A stretch of DNA of 64,000 bases from Psococerastis gibbosa (Eukaryota > Arthropoda > Insecta > Psocodea > Psocidae): positions 3,844,001 to 3,908,000 of the forward strand of contig OZ020485.1 in assembly GCA_963971405.1 (NCBI GenBank), in the 5' to 3' direction. Below, one piece after another: positions 45,143-55,497 of this stretch. The first letter of the stretch is position 1. Every line of letters starts with the position of its first letter. The notes under the pieces were generated by a model, which was not told the DNA's origin, did no database searches, and worked only from the letters and a program-made list of their open reading frames with translations. The position numbers were made by a program, and so were the translations under genes.

Positions 45143-47331
45143 TGTAAAATTCCTTCATATATGTCAAATGTGAAATTAAACTTTAATGTTCATTTCTGTT
45201 ACTCATACTCGTACATCTGCTATATTCTTATTAAATAAAACTGCTTGTGATGCTTATGCTTGCTTAACTTAGGAAAGTTAGATTCGGGAACTTAGGGAAA
45301 TGAAATAAACTACTTAGGGCTACTCTAGAAGGTAGCTGTTTTCTAACGGATGACCGGTCCTGATAAGACACTGAAGCCCGGAGCCTGATTAGCCTGGGAT
45401 TGGTGTTACGAAAATTAAAACGGGCTAGCTCAGACGACACCCAAGCTAATCCCACTCCGGCTTCAAACTACTCAACACAACTAGGGAAACGTGCAGCTAC
45501 CGAGGTCAAGCTCCCGATGAATCCGACAGAAACCCAGATCGCGGGGCGCTATACTCTAGAGCCGCATCCTTCCTCATGCGGAGACTCAACTCAGGGAGCG
45601 TTAAGGTCAGAAAGAAACCTGGACAAAATCTGCGACAACAATCTCTCTCTTCTAATGCAACAAAATATACAGTGCAATAATAATTTTTAAATTGAAAAAC
45701 AGCGCCAAACAGTAGCGGGTGCAGTAAGCTAAAACCACGTCTTAGACGGGGCAATAGAAACCAATATGGCCGAAATAGTCAACAAGATTACCGAGCCAGA
45801 GGAGCTCTTATTTTTATTTTAAAATTAACCGGAAAAACCCAGCCGGGAAAACTTTTCCGCTTTTTCCAAAAGCAACAAAACAAAAATAATGTGAGAGTGA
45901 CAAACGAAATTACTACGGTAAGTACAGTGAAAACAATACATTGACAACCTGGTGATCTAAGCACAGAGACGCTGCGTTTTTGCGCCAAAACAGAGACCTC
46001 TTTATTAAAATGTAATCAAAACACGAACCCGGGGCGCCAACCTACAATTTTGGAATGATTACTGCCAAACAAGGACCGGTAGACGTGCCCCTTTCCCGTA
46101 GGCAAGGATCGGGTCACACGCCTCAATTTTACGGTTCCAAAAGTGGCTGCAAACACCCAGCGTCCCTATTCTTAGACCACCATGTTGTAATTAGAACAAG
46201 AATGAACAGGCTCCCGAAGTTTGACAGCTCCAGGAGTGTCATCAGCTGATTATGACAAGACAGACAGCTCATCAAAATTACGTACGGACTAAATGATTTA
46301 GAAATGTAGGGGGTAGCAAAATTGCGCCCAGAACTTAGGAAAATTGACGAACTGGAAAATTATATAAAAGAAAAGAAGCTTACGGACCAGAGCTCACGGC
46401 AGGGTACTCGGCTTCCACTGGTAGGTGCAGGGCGCAGAGAGTGCATACTCCGCAGGGTGTAGTAGGCCCTAGGCAGGCCGTAGGTAGGTCGAAATATGCA
46501 TGGCTCACTCCATCTCGCCTATCCGAAAACCAGGCGGCTACCGGAGCCTAGTTGGTCAGGCTCCGGGCTGTGGCTCCCCAGCGACCGGCTTTAGGCCCAG
46601 ACAAGTTTTCCTACCCCATCATGGTGGCTGTTTTCAAGTGCTATGGAGGAAACAATTAATGATTATTTAGTGGTAGCTTGTCTTCCTTTCTTCCCCTGCA
46701 TATGGCCGAGCAGCTCCAATCTGACCTTCCTGTGACCTTGACGGTCTTTCCGACATCCGACGTGAAGATTAAGTAGCAAATTTTATATTTATTTTTATTT
46801 TGTGTTTTCCTCGAGCCACACCGTAATTACCTTAAATTATCTTAAATTCCACTTCCTCCTGATCAGACGTGGTTTGAGCCGGCAAGCATGCGTCATCGCG
46901 CATGGACGCATTTATCTAGGCTCCTACTTGTTTCGTGTATAATATTTATGCTTATTTTTCTTTTTCAGGGGTTTCTACCGGTTCTACGGCGGTACGTAAT
47001 TTCATAAATTAATAAAAACGGGGCTTACCACAAAAAATCAACCTCGACGCAACTCATCACCAAGAAAGTCAGAGAATGAGCAAGTTTGAGACTTGCCAGC
47101 TCACTTCGTCCTTATCCGGTCATATTAGCCACTTTTAGGCACCTTTTAACTCCCAAGTTGACTTCATGTGGTTACCCTCACCCCCCAAAAAACCCAATAT
47201 ATTATTTTGACTCGCCCCCAATTGTGTTTAATCGTGGTTAATGCTCGATTTATTCCCCTTTCGACTCATTTCCGTTTCGAGTTTCAAAGTATCCCCGCCA
47301 CTCACTCCGCGCTGTTTTTTAAATCATTACA
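45143..47331 (-). repeat. Ty3/gypsy 3' LTR (2,189 bp)
   Basis: Starts tgtaaaat and ends cattaca on the plus strand (TG...CA). Much longer than typical gypsy LTRs. It has short open frames of 63-96 codons on both strands with no recognised domain, and a plus-strand TATA-like tatataaaag at about 46361. Confidence 0.95.
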
Positions 47332-47345
47332 TAGCCCCCCCCTAT
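47332..47345 (-). promoter_or_regulatory. Polypurine tract of the gypsy element
   Basis: Minus-strand reading ATAGGGGGGGGCTA directly before the 3' LTR; the expected primer for plus-strand DNA synthesis. Confidence 0.75.
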
Positions 47346-47424
47346 ACAAAAAAAAAATGCGAAACCCGCAACAAAACCCAAGACAGCATTTTTTTTTTTG
47401 TTAAATAACCGAACCCACAGAAAA

Positions 47425-50400
47425 TTACAAGAAAGCAGGCTTTAAATTGTTAATCTCGTGACGACCAGCGTTAACCCCCTTTAATGTCTCCAGGATTACT
47501 TGATTGGTTCCAGCCAGCTGAGCTATCTTATATGGACCCTTATATTTCGGTTGGAGCGACCCTACAATTTGTTGGATCTTTGATGACTGTGGGAAGGCCT
47601 TGACCCAGACCAGCATCCCAGGTACGTATGGAGACTTCTTCCTCCTGAGGTTGTAGACGCGAGCTTGCGTCTCTTTGTGCTTGAGAACCACCTGAACAGC
47701 TTTGTTGTAAATTTTTTCTAGGTCCTCCTGTTTGTCCTGGAAATAGACGTGAGGCTCAATATCCTGCCCGTTTCCGTCTTGCAATGGCGAAGATAATGGG
47801 AAAAGAGGACGCAGTTCGTGGCCGTACAGTAGCTTCGCGGGGCTGAAACCTGTCGTGGAGTGCGGGACGGATCGTAAGGCCCTCTCAATTAGGGGTAAAT
47901 ACTTGTCCCATTCATTGTGTTTGCCCTTCATATAAATGGCCAACGCCGTTTTTATTGGTTTGTTCAGAACTTCGACGGCTCCGTTCTCCCATGGGGCGAA
48001 TCTAGGGGTGACGTGATGTGCGATCGAATGCTGTTGGCACCACTGCTGGAAATCTGCGGATGTGAAGCACGAACCACCATCTGAAATTAGGATTTCTGGT
48101 GCTGAATGCGCCGGTAATACGTCACGCTCCAGGATTTGGATGCACGCTGCTGACGTTGCTGCTTTGATGGGACGAACGTATGCAAATTTCGTAAACTGGT
48201 CCACCAATACGAAGATGTACTTATGGCGATAAGGGTGGGTGGTGGGATATGGACCCAATAAGTCAACATTGACTGTGGCAAACGGTTTGGGCGTGGGTGG
48301 CTTGAGCTTCATCTCGCCCACAGGACCCTGCAAGTTCGGTTTGAAACGAGCGCATTGCTGGCACAGCTTGCAATACCGCTTGCAGTCCAACAAAACACCC
48401 GGCCAATACCATGCCTCCAGAATTCTGTGCGCGGTCTTTTTGGCTCCCATGTGGCCGGCCTCATCATGACAAGCTTTTAAAATACGCGCGCGCTCGTGGC
48501 CAGGTACCACCCTCCTAATTACTTCCCTTTTGGTGACCGGATCGGTAATCTGCTTAAACAGCTTACCATTCGCGATCTGAAAACTGGGGTAGCAATCCGG
48601 GTGGGCAGTAACCTTGCGTACGAGCTCCTCGTACCATGAGTCAACATGCGCCTTTGTTTCATCGATTTCAAGGCTTGCCATAATGGGGTCGTCGTCCTCC
48701 GCGTCCATCTCGTAAGGGTTGCGAGACAGCAGGTCACATAACCCGTTCTCCACCCCTGGCGTGAACTGAACGTGGAACATGAAGCTACTCAGCCTCACTA
48801 CCCAGCGTTGCAGTAAAGAATTCCCCTCTCCCTTGTTCAACTTTGAACCGCCACTTCCTCCCTTGGTGACAGCTAGAAGCCACGGAATGGGGCTGTGATC
48901 GGTGATCAGTTTATTGCGTTGATCCGGTGGACTTCCCAAAAGGTAGATCCGGAATTTTTCGAGTCCAAAAATGGCCGCTAAGCACTCGCGCATCACCGCA
49001 CTATACCTCTGCTCCGATGGTTTGAGAGGCCTCGATGCGTAGCTAATGACCACAATGCTGTTGTTTTGGACTTGAGTACACACCGCAGAAATTCCTACGT
49101 TGGAAGCATCCGTCCGAATTTGAAAACCTAACTTAAAATCTGGCGTGCCCAACACTGGCCTCGAACACAATACATCTTTGATTTGTTGGAAAGCCGCAAC
49201 CCGTTCATCCGTCCACTGTAGAGAGGTGACTCCCTTCTTCAACAAATCGTTGATTGGCCGAGCCACTTCCCCGAGCTTTGGGATAAACCTCCGGAAAAAA
49301 TTAATGCAACCCATAAATTGGCGAACTTGTTTTTGAGTACGAGGCTGGACTATACTGCGGATGGCTTCAATTTTATCCTCGTCCGGCGAGATGGTGTTAT
49401 TCTCCAGCTTCACCCCAAGAAATTTGACCGACTGCTGGAAGTACCGGCATTTTTTCTTGTTGATAATGAGATTATTTTCTCGCAGGGCTGCAAACACGTC
49501 CCGTAACAGCTCCGCGTGTTCCTCTACGGTCTTTGTAGCTACCAAGCAGTCATCAAAATAAATGTAAAGACCGCGGTGCTTAAACTTGCCTAATATCGAA
49601 TGTATGATTTCGCTAAACTTATCCGGTAGCACCGCAAGACCCAGGGGGCAGTATTTCCACTTATATTGAACTCCGGCGACGGTGATTGCTGTATAGTCCT
49701 GGGACTCTGGACTGATGGGGACCGAATAGTAAGCATCCCTCAAATCTATTACAGACAACACGAACGCGTCCTGGATGCTTTCAATTATCTGGTTAATATC
49801 CGGAGAGATGCTTGACGTCCTCCGTAGGCGCGCGTTGAGCTGACGATAATCTATGAGGAGCCTCTGCTTGTTCCGGGCATAGTTAATGTGGAGAAAGGCT
49901 GGTGAATTCCACTCTGATTCGCCCCGCTCCAAAATGCCCCTTGACTCTAGGTCCTTGCAGATTTGAGCCGCTCTTTTTTCGTTTTCCGGTGGGAGGCGAA
50001 ATTGGCGGACGCGGACTGGTGGCAGACTCAAGTCCGGGTACAGCTTCAGTTGTCCAGCTGATGTCTTCCCCGTGCTCGACTTGAACGCTTCGTGCCAATA
50101 TTGAATCAAGTCCACGGCCCTTGAGACCTGCTCTGGCGTCATGGGGTACGTAAAACTACCCGCCTCAATACGCACTTCGTCGTCGCCTGTTGCCAGCTGC
50201 AAATCCGCCTCACAAATCTCGACACCTGCCAACGTGAGCTTCGGGTATGTAACCAACCTAATTTCCTCTGGTAGGGTCTGTGGTGGTAGAGGTTGTAGCA
50301 CCAACAATCGACCTGCCACGTCGATAGAGGCCTTTAATTTTAATAATAAATCAATGCCTATAAGGCACGGCTGCCGTAGGCCCTTGAGGAGGTAAAAGCG

Positions 50401-50646
50401 ATGGTTTACCATAAGGAACCCACTTGAACCCGCAGCCAGGCGGTTCCCACAAGCTCTGCATGAGAAGAAGAATCTGCCAATTTGACACGGCCAGACGTAG
50501 GCGTCACCCGAAAACCACTTGTCACTAAAATGTCCCAATAAGGGGCTGCTATTAAGGAAGAGTTGGCGCCCGTGTCGACCAACGTCGGAAAAAACGTTTC
50601 GCCTATTTTTATATGTAAAAAAGGTCGCTCCACAGGCCCTACACAT
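47425..50646 (-). pseudogene. Ty3/gypsy pol (RT, RNase H, integrase), frame broken at its 5' side
   Basis: The open frame is 1,073 codons, but the first roughly 80 residues are out of frame; the true protease lies in the neighbouring frame. In order: reverse transcriptase with LLIDYRQLNARL, VIDLRDAYYSVPIS and catalytic YFDD (about residue 362), RNase H starting FQIRTDASNVGISAV, and a spacer with the integrase zinc finger (HDEAGHMGAKKTAHR ... CKLCQQC, about 715-765). The integrase catalytic core follows, with Asp near 795, Asp in SDGGSCF near 854 and Glu near 890, then a C-terminal domain. It replicates the element through an RNA intermediate and inserts it. The break sits near 50410-50440. 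Confidence 0.9.
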
Positions 50647-50723
50647 GCCAGCTCGATATGCTATGGCGCCGGAAAGGTATAGTCCTTGATATACTCAGTA
50701 AACTCGGGATGTAGGGGGTCCAT
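50406..50723 (-). pseudogene. Ty3/gypsy pol 5' part with protease, containing an in-frame TAG
   Basis: From the ATG at 50723, 39 bp after the gag stop, the frame reads MDPLHPEFTEYIKDYTFPAP and meets TAG at 50663-50661. It then continues open with the aspartic protease FFPTLVDTGANSSLIAAPYW (DTG catalytic triad). It must change frame near 50410-50440 to join the RT frame. So pol of this copy carries one stop and one frameshift, unless these are sequence errors or recoding sites. Confidence 0.8.
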
Positions 50724-50761
50724 TTCAAGGGGCCTGCGCAGTGGTCCGGACCCGTCAGGAC

Positions 50762-52633
50762 TCACTGCTTGGCCTGGTCGTTTTTTATTTCCATTAAGGC
50801 CTCAACCTTCAGCGTAAGGGCTGCTAAGGCGCGTTGTAAGGCCAACATGTCCGCCTTTGGATCGGTGTTGTCGCTGGATCCGCGTTGAGCGGACTTCCAC
50901 CGTTTCGCCCTCTGACTTTGCGGGCACTCATGATGTTCATCGACACCCTTTTTCCCACAATAACGGCAAAAAACCCGGCGGGCGGCCCCACAATCTTTAA
51001 AAAAATGGTGTGGTGAATCACAATTAAAGCACAGATTCACTGCTGCTGCCTCTAATTTGCCGTCCGTATCGGCCACACTGACATACTGTAGTTTCGGCTG
51101 TCCCATATTCATTGTTGCTTCTATTTTTGCACAGGCTGCCTCGAGTTGCCGGAAACTGGAAACGTCCGCAAAAATCAGCTTCTCCCTGTACAGCGGCAAC
51201 AGGTTGTTACGCACAAGGTTTACCATCGTCGCCTCGTCAAATTGGACGGTCACTTTCCTGAATCTACTCCTAATATTCGCCAAAAATTCGACCGATCGCT
51301 GCCCCGGTGTCATTTTCTCCGACAGAATTTCTTGCAGTCGCGCTGCGTCCCCCCGGACGACCGTAAAAGCCTCCAGGAACTCCCCGCGGGCTTGACTCCA
51401 ACTCGTCAGATCCGGTAGGTGCACTTCGAACCATGTCTTGGCCGTCCCAGAGAGGAGATCTACCAAACAGGGATAGATCAACTCCATGGGAAGGCCAAAC
51501 AAATGTGCCTGTCTCTCAAAATCTACAAGAAAATCCTCCGGGTCTCCCCTCCCAGAGAAAGCGATTTCTCGGGACCTACAAACGCCCAGAAACTTCACTA
51601 GGGTCCGCCTGTAGTCCCCTAAGTCCGCCGAATTGCCCGACGGGTCGGACGCGCTGTGGCGACCGGACGAGGGCCCCTGTTGTTGCCAGGGCGGCGGTTG
51701 CTGCGGCCAAGGCGGCATTTGTGGTGGCGGATGGTGGGAACTCTGATGCTGCTGTGGTGCATGCCAATCTTGCGGCAGTTGTTGGTGCGGCGGTTGCCTA
51801 ACCGTCGCCCGAGGCGGTTGTTGAGTAGTCGGTTGCTGAGGTGGGACATTCCACTGTGGTGGTGTCTGTTGGGACACTGTCGCCCGAGACGGCTGTTGGG
51901 GCACTGTCGCCCGAGGCGGCTGTTGGGCAGTCTGCTGCCGCAGTGGAGCATTCCACTCAGGTGGCATCGGCTGTGAAGGCTGTTGAGATGCAACCGTAGG
52001 GGGGTCGAAGGGTTGGGGTGGGGGTAAAGGCTGGGTGGGGGCCAATCCCCGTAATGACCAAGGTGAGCGGCCTTGGCTGGCAGCTTGCTCCGTTGTCTCT
52101 TGCATAGACAGCGAAGTATGGCCTTGCGCATAAGAAGTATGCACCCTCTGTTCCCTAACCCTTTTATGTACACTAAACAACGGCGAACGAAGGGTATCAC
52201 TCCCCGGCTGCAAAGCCGCAAACTGCCGCTCACACTGTTTAAGCGCAGCCAACAGGGTGTTCAACCCTTCCTGCTCTACCTCAGGAACGGCAGAAAAGGT
52301 CGTTCGCAGCACTGCGGTGTTTGCAAACTCCGGCTGTAAATCCGCCCCAGGCACCCCTGCATAATCCAGCAGAGTCTGAGGTGGCTCTACTGTCGGTGCT
52401 GAAAGAGAAACGATGTGGTCGGCCGGATCTGTCAGTGGAAGGTTTTCAATCCCTGAGATGTGCAAGAGCACGTCGGGGTTGTCCCGGACCGCATCCCACA
52501 CTTCTCTCCGCAGTGCCGTGAACGGCCCATTCATATCAAAGGCAAAATCAGGGCGCAATTGTTGCAACTCTGTTGCTAACTCAAGCAACGCGTCATAATT
52601 GATCTGTTGTAGAAAAGACCGAAACGTCTTCAT
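50762..52633 (-). CDS. Ty3/gypsy gag
   Basis: 623 codons starting MKTFRSFLQQ. The N-terminal third is unassigned, the middle (about 190-330) is very rich in Pro and Gln, and a capsid-like segment follows (SGRGDPEDFLVDFERQAHLF, about 360-380, and a helical region to about 500). Two zinc motifs close it: CFNCDSPHHFFKDC (about 534-547) and a CRYCGKKGVDEHHEC knuckle (about 556-570). The product packages element RNA in cytoplasmic particles. Gag ends with TGA at 50762-50764; pol begins downstream in another frame. Confidence 0.85.
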   Translation of the reverse strand: MKTFRSFLQQINYDALLELATELQQLRPDFAFDMNGPFTALRREVWDAVRDNPDVLLHISGIENLPLTDPADHIVSLSAPTVEPPQTLLDYAGVPGADLQPEFANTAVLRTTFSAVPEVEQEGLNTLLAALKQCERQFAALQPGSDTLRSPLFSVHKRVREQRVHTSYAQGHTSLSMQETTEQAASQGRSPWSLRGLAPTQPLPPPQPFDPPTVASQQPSQPMPPEWNAPLRQQTAQQPPRATVPQQPSRATVSQQTPPQWNVPPQQPTTQQPPRATVRQPPHQQLPQDWHAPQQHQSSHHPPPQMPPWPQQPPPWQQQGPSSGRHSASDPSGNSADLGDYRRTLVKFLGVCRSREIAFSGRGDPEDFLVDFERQAHLFGLPMELIYPCLVDLLSGTAKTWFEVHLPDLTSWSQARGEFLEAFTVVRGDAARLQEILSEKMTPGQRSVEFLANIRSRFRKVTVQFDEATMVNLVRNNLLPLYREKLIFADVSSFRQLEAACAKIEATMNMGQPKLQYVSVADTDGKLEAAAVNLCFNCDSPHHFFKDCGAARRVFCRYCGKKGVDEHHECPQSQRAKRWKSAQRGSSDNTDPKADMLALQRALAALTLKVEALMEIKNDQAKQ

Positions 52634-53308
52634 ATTGATACTGATAATAAAATCTCACTAAGGTAACAAATAACTTATTGTAATTAACACTAAATTAATT
52701 TCCTGTTTCCAGGTATATCCCAAAGATAAAAATATTCAAGAACTTGGACGCACTCAAATTACATACAATATTCCGGGCTTAATCACCAAACCGGGAAGCC
52801 AAAATTCTCTATCTCAAGAGGAGCCAAAACAACCAGTCGCAAGAAGAACGCGACTAACAATCATTGTGTAATACTTAATGCTAGAACATTATAATAATAG
52901 CAGTATGTATTATAAATTATACAACCACCTACCTACATGTTTATTACTTAAAAACCTGTAAATTACAGCCTGTGATAGAGCGTCGACATACAGAAACTAT
53001 GTCTACTCCCACCACCGGCGGTAACCGTATGGGGAAAAAAAAGAAAAAAAATGTTCAGGATAAAATCACAGCAGTAAGGAGCCATGTCGGTGACAGAACT
53101 CCACCGATGAGCACCCAATACAACAGCGAATCATCCGGGAAGGAACAGCGATGGAAGGACAAAACCCCCTTCCCGCGACACCTTTCCGGATAATTTGAAA
53201 GCCTGATGATGAACCTGTATACGAAACGTGGCTACCAAGTGGAAAAAACATTAGAGAGGAAAGTTGTCACAGAATAGAGTCCAGGCACCTAAACGCGTAG
53301 GCGCCACT
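52634..53308 (-). other. Gypsy 5' leader
   Basis: About 675 bp between the primer site and the gag start, AT-rich with several short frames. No splice sites or RNA structure were assigned. Confidence 0.6.
53289..53306 (-). promoter_or_regulatory. Primer binding site of the gypsy element
   Basis: Minus-strand reading TGGCGCCTACGCG starts two bases after the 5' LTR. TGG pairs with the CCA end of a tRNA; which tRNA was not determined. Confidence 0.75.
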
Positions 53309-55497
53309 TGTAAAATTCCTTCATATATGTCAAATGTGAAATTAAACTTTAATGTTCATTTCTGTTACTCATACTCGTACATCTGCTATATTCTTATTAA
53401 ATAAAACTGCTTGTGATGCTTATGCTTGCTTAACTTAGGAAAGTTAGATTCGGGAACTTAGGGAAATGAAATAAACTACTTAGGGCTACTCTAGAAGGTA
53501 GCTGTTTTCTAACGGATGACCGGTCCTGATAAGACACTGAAGCCCGGAGCCTGATTAGCCTGGGATTGGTGTTACGAAAATTAAAACGGGCTAGCTCAGA
53601 CGACACCCAAGCTAATCCCACTCCGGCTTCAAACTACTCAACACAACTAGGGAAACGTGCAGCTACCGAGGTCAAGCTCCCGATGAATCCGACAGAAACC
53701 CAGATCGCGGGGCGCTATACTCTAGAGCCGCATCCTTCCTCATGCGGAGACTCAACTCAGGGAGCGTTAAGGTCAGAAAGAAACCTGGACAAAATCTGCG
53801 ACAACAATCTCTCTCTTCTAATGCAACAAAATATACAGTGCAATAATAATTTTTAAATTGAAAAACAGCGCCAAACAGTAGCGGGTGCAGTAAGCTAAAA
53901 CCACGTCTTAGACGGGGCAATAGAAACCAATATGGCCGAAATAGTCAACAAGATTACCGAGCCAGAGGAGCTCTTATTTTTATTTTAAAATTAACCGGAA
54001 AAACCCAGCCGGGAAAACTTTTCCGCTTTTTCCAAAAGCAACAAAACAAAAATAATGTGAGAGTGACAAACGAAATTACTACGGTAAGTACAGTGAAAAC
54101 AATACATTGACAACCTGGTGATCTAAGCACAGAGACGCTGCGTTTTTGCGCCAAAACAGAGACCTCTTTATTAAAATGTAATCAAAACACGAACCCGGGG
54201 CGCCAACCTACAATTTTGGAATGATTACTGCCAAACAAGGACCGGTAGACGTGCCCCTTTCCCGTAGGCAAGGATCGGGTCACACGCCTCAATTTTACGG
54301 TTCCAAAAGTGGCTGCAAACACCCAGCGTCCCTATTCTTAGACCACCATGTTGTAATTAGAACAAGAATGAACAGGCTCCCGAAGTTTGACAGCTCCAGG
54401 AGTGTCATCAGCTGATTATGACAAGACAGACAGCTCATCAAAATTACGTACGGACTAAATGATTTAGAAATGTAGGGGGTAGCAAAATTGCGCCCAGAAC
54501 TTAGGAAAATTGACGAACTGGAAAATTATATAAAAGAAAAGAAGCTTACGGACCAGAGCTCACGGCAGGGTACTCGGCTTCCACTGGTAGGTGCAGGGCG
54601 CAGAGAGTGCATACTCCGCAGGGTGTAGTAGGCCCTAGGCAGGCCGTAGGTAGGTCGAAATATGCATGGCTCACTCCATCTCGCCTATCCGAAAACCAGG
54701 CGGCTACCGGAGCCTAGTTGGTCAGGCTCCGGGCTGTGGCTCCCCAGCGACCGGCTTTAGGCCCAGACAAGTTTTCCTACCCCATCATGGTGGCTGTTTT
54801 CAAGTGCTATGGAGGAAACAATTAATGATTATTTAGTGGTAGCTTGTCTTCCTTTCTTCCCCTGCATATGGCCGAGCAGCTCCAATCTGACCTTCCTGTG
54901 ACCTTGACGGTCTTTCCGACATCCGACGTGAAGATTAAGTAGCAAATTTTATATTTATTTTTATTTTGTGTTTTCCTCGAGCCACACCGTAATTACCTTA
55001 AATTATCTTAAATTCCACTTCCTCCTGATCAGACGTGGTTTGAGCCGGCAAGCATGCGTCATCGCGCATGGACGCATTTATCTAGGCTCCTACTTGTTTC
55101 GTGTATAATATTTATGCTTATTTTTCTTTTTCAGGGGTTTCTACCGGTTCTACGGCGGTACGTAATTTCATAAATTAATAAAAACGGGGCTTACCACAAA
55201 AAATCAACCTCGACGCAACTCATCACCAAGAAAGTCAGAGAATGAGCAAGTTTGAGACTTGCCAGCTCACTTCGTCCTTATCCGGTCATATTAGCCACTT
55301 TTAGGCACCTTTTAACTCCCAAGTTGACTTCATGTGGTTACCCTCACCCCCCAAAAAACCCAATATATTATTTTGACTCGCCCCCAATTGTGTTTAATCG
55401 TGGTTAATGCTCGATTTATTCCCCTTTCGACTCATTTCCGTTTCGAGTTTCAAAGTATCCCCGCCACTCACTCCGCGCTGTTTTTTAAATCATTACA
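53309..55497 (-). repeat. Ty3/gypsy 5' LTR (2,189 bp)
   Basis: Same length and, as far as compared, same sequence as 45143-47331. Its outer end supplies the last nine codons and a TGA stop for the interrupted transposase-protease frame. Confidence 0.95.

Noticed and set aside
45400..45690. 96-codon plus-strand frame in the gypsy LTR (repeated at 53566-53856)
   Set aside because: Identical in both LTRs only because the LTRs are identical; no domain, no homologue recognised and opposite in strand to the element. Not called as a gene.
51619..52233. 204-codon minus-strand frame overlapping gag
   Set aside because: A shadow of the Pro/Gln-rich gag region; Arg/Ser-rich low complexity typical of an out-of-frame reading.
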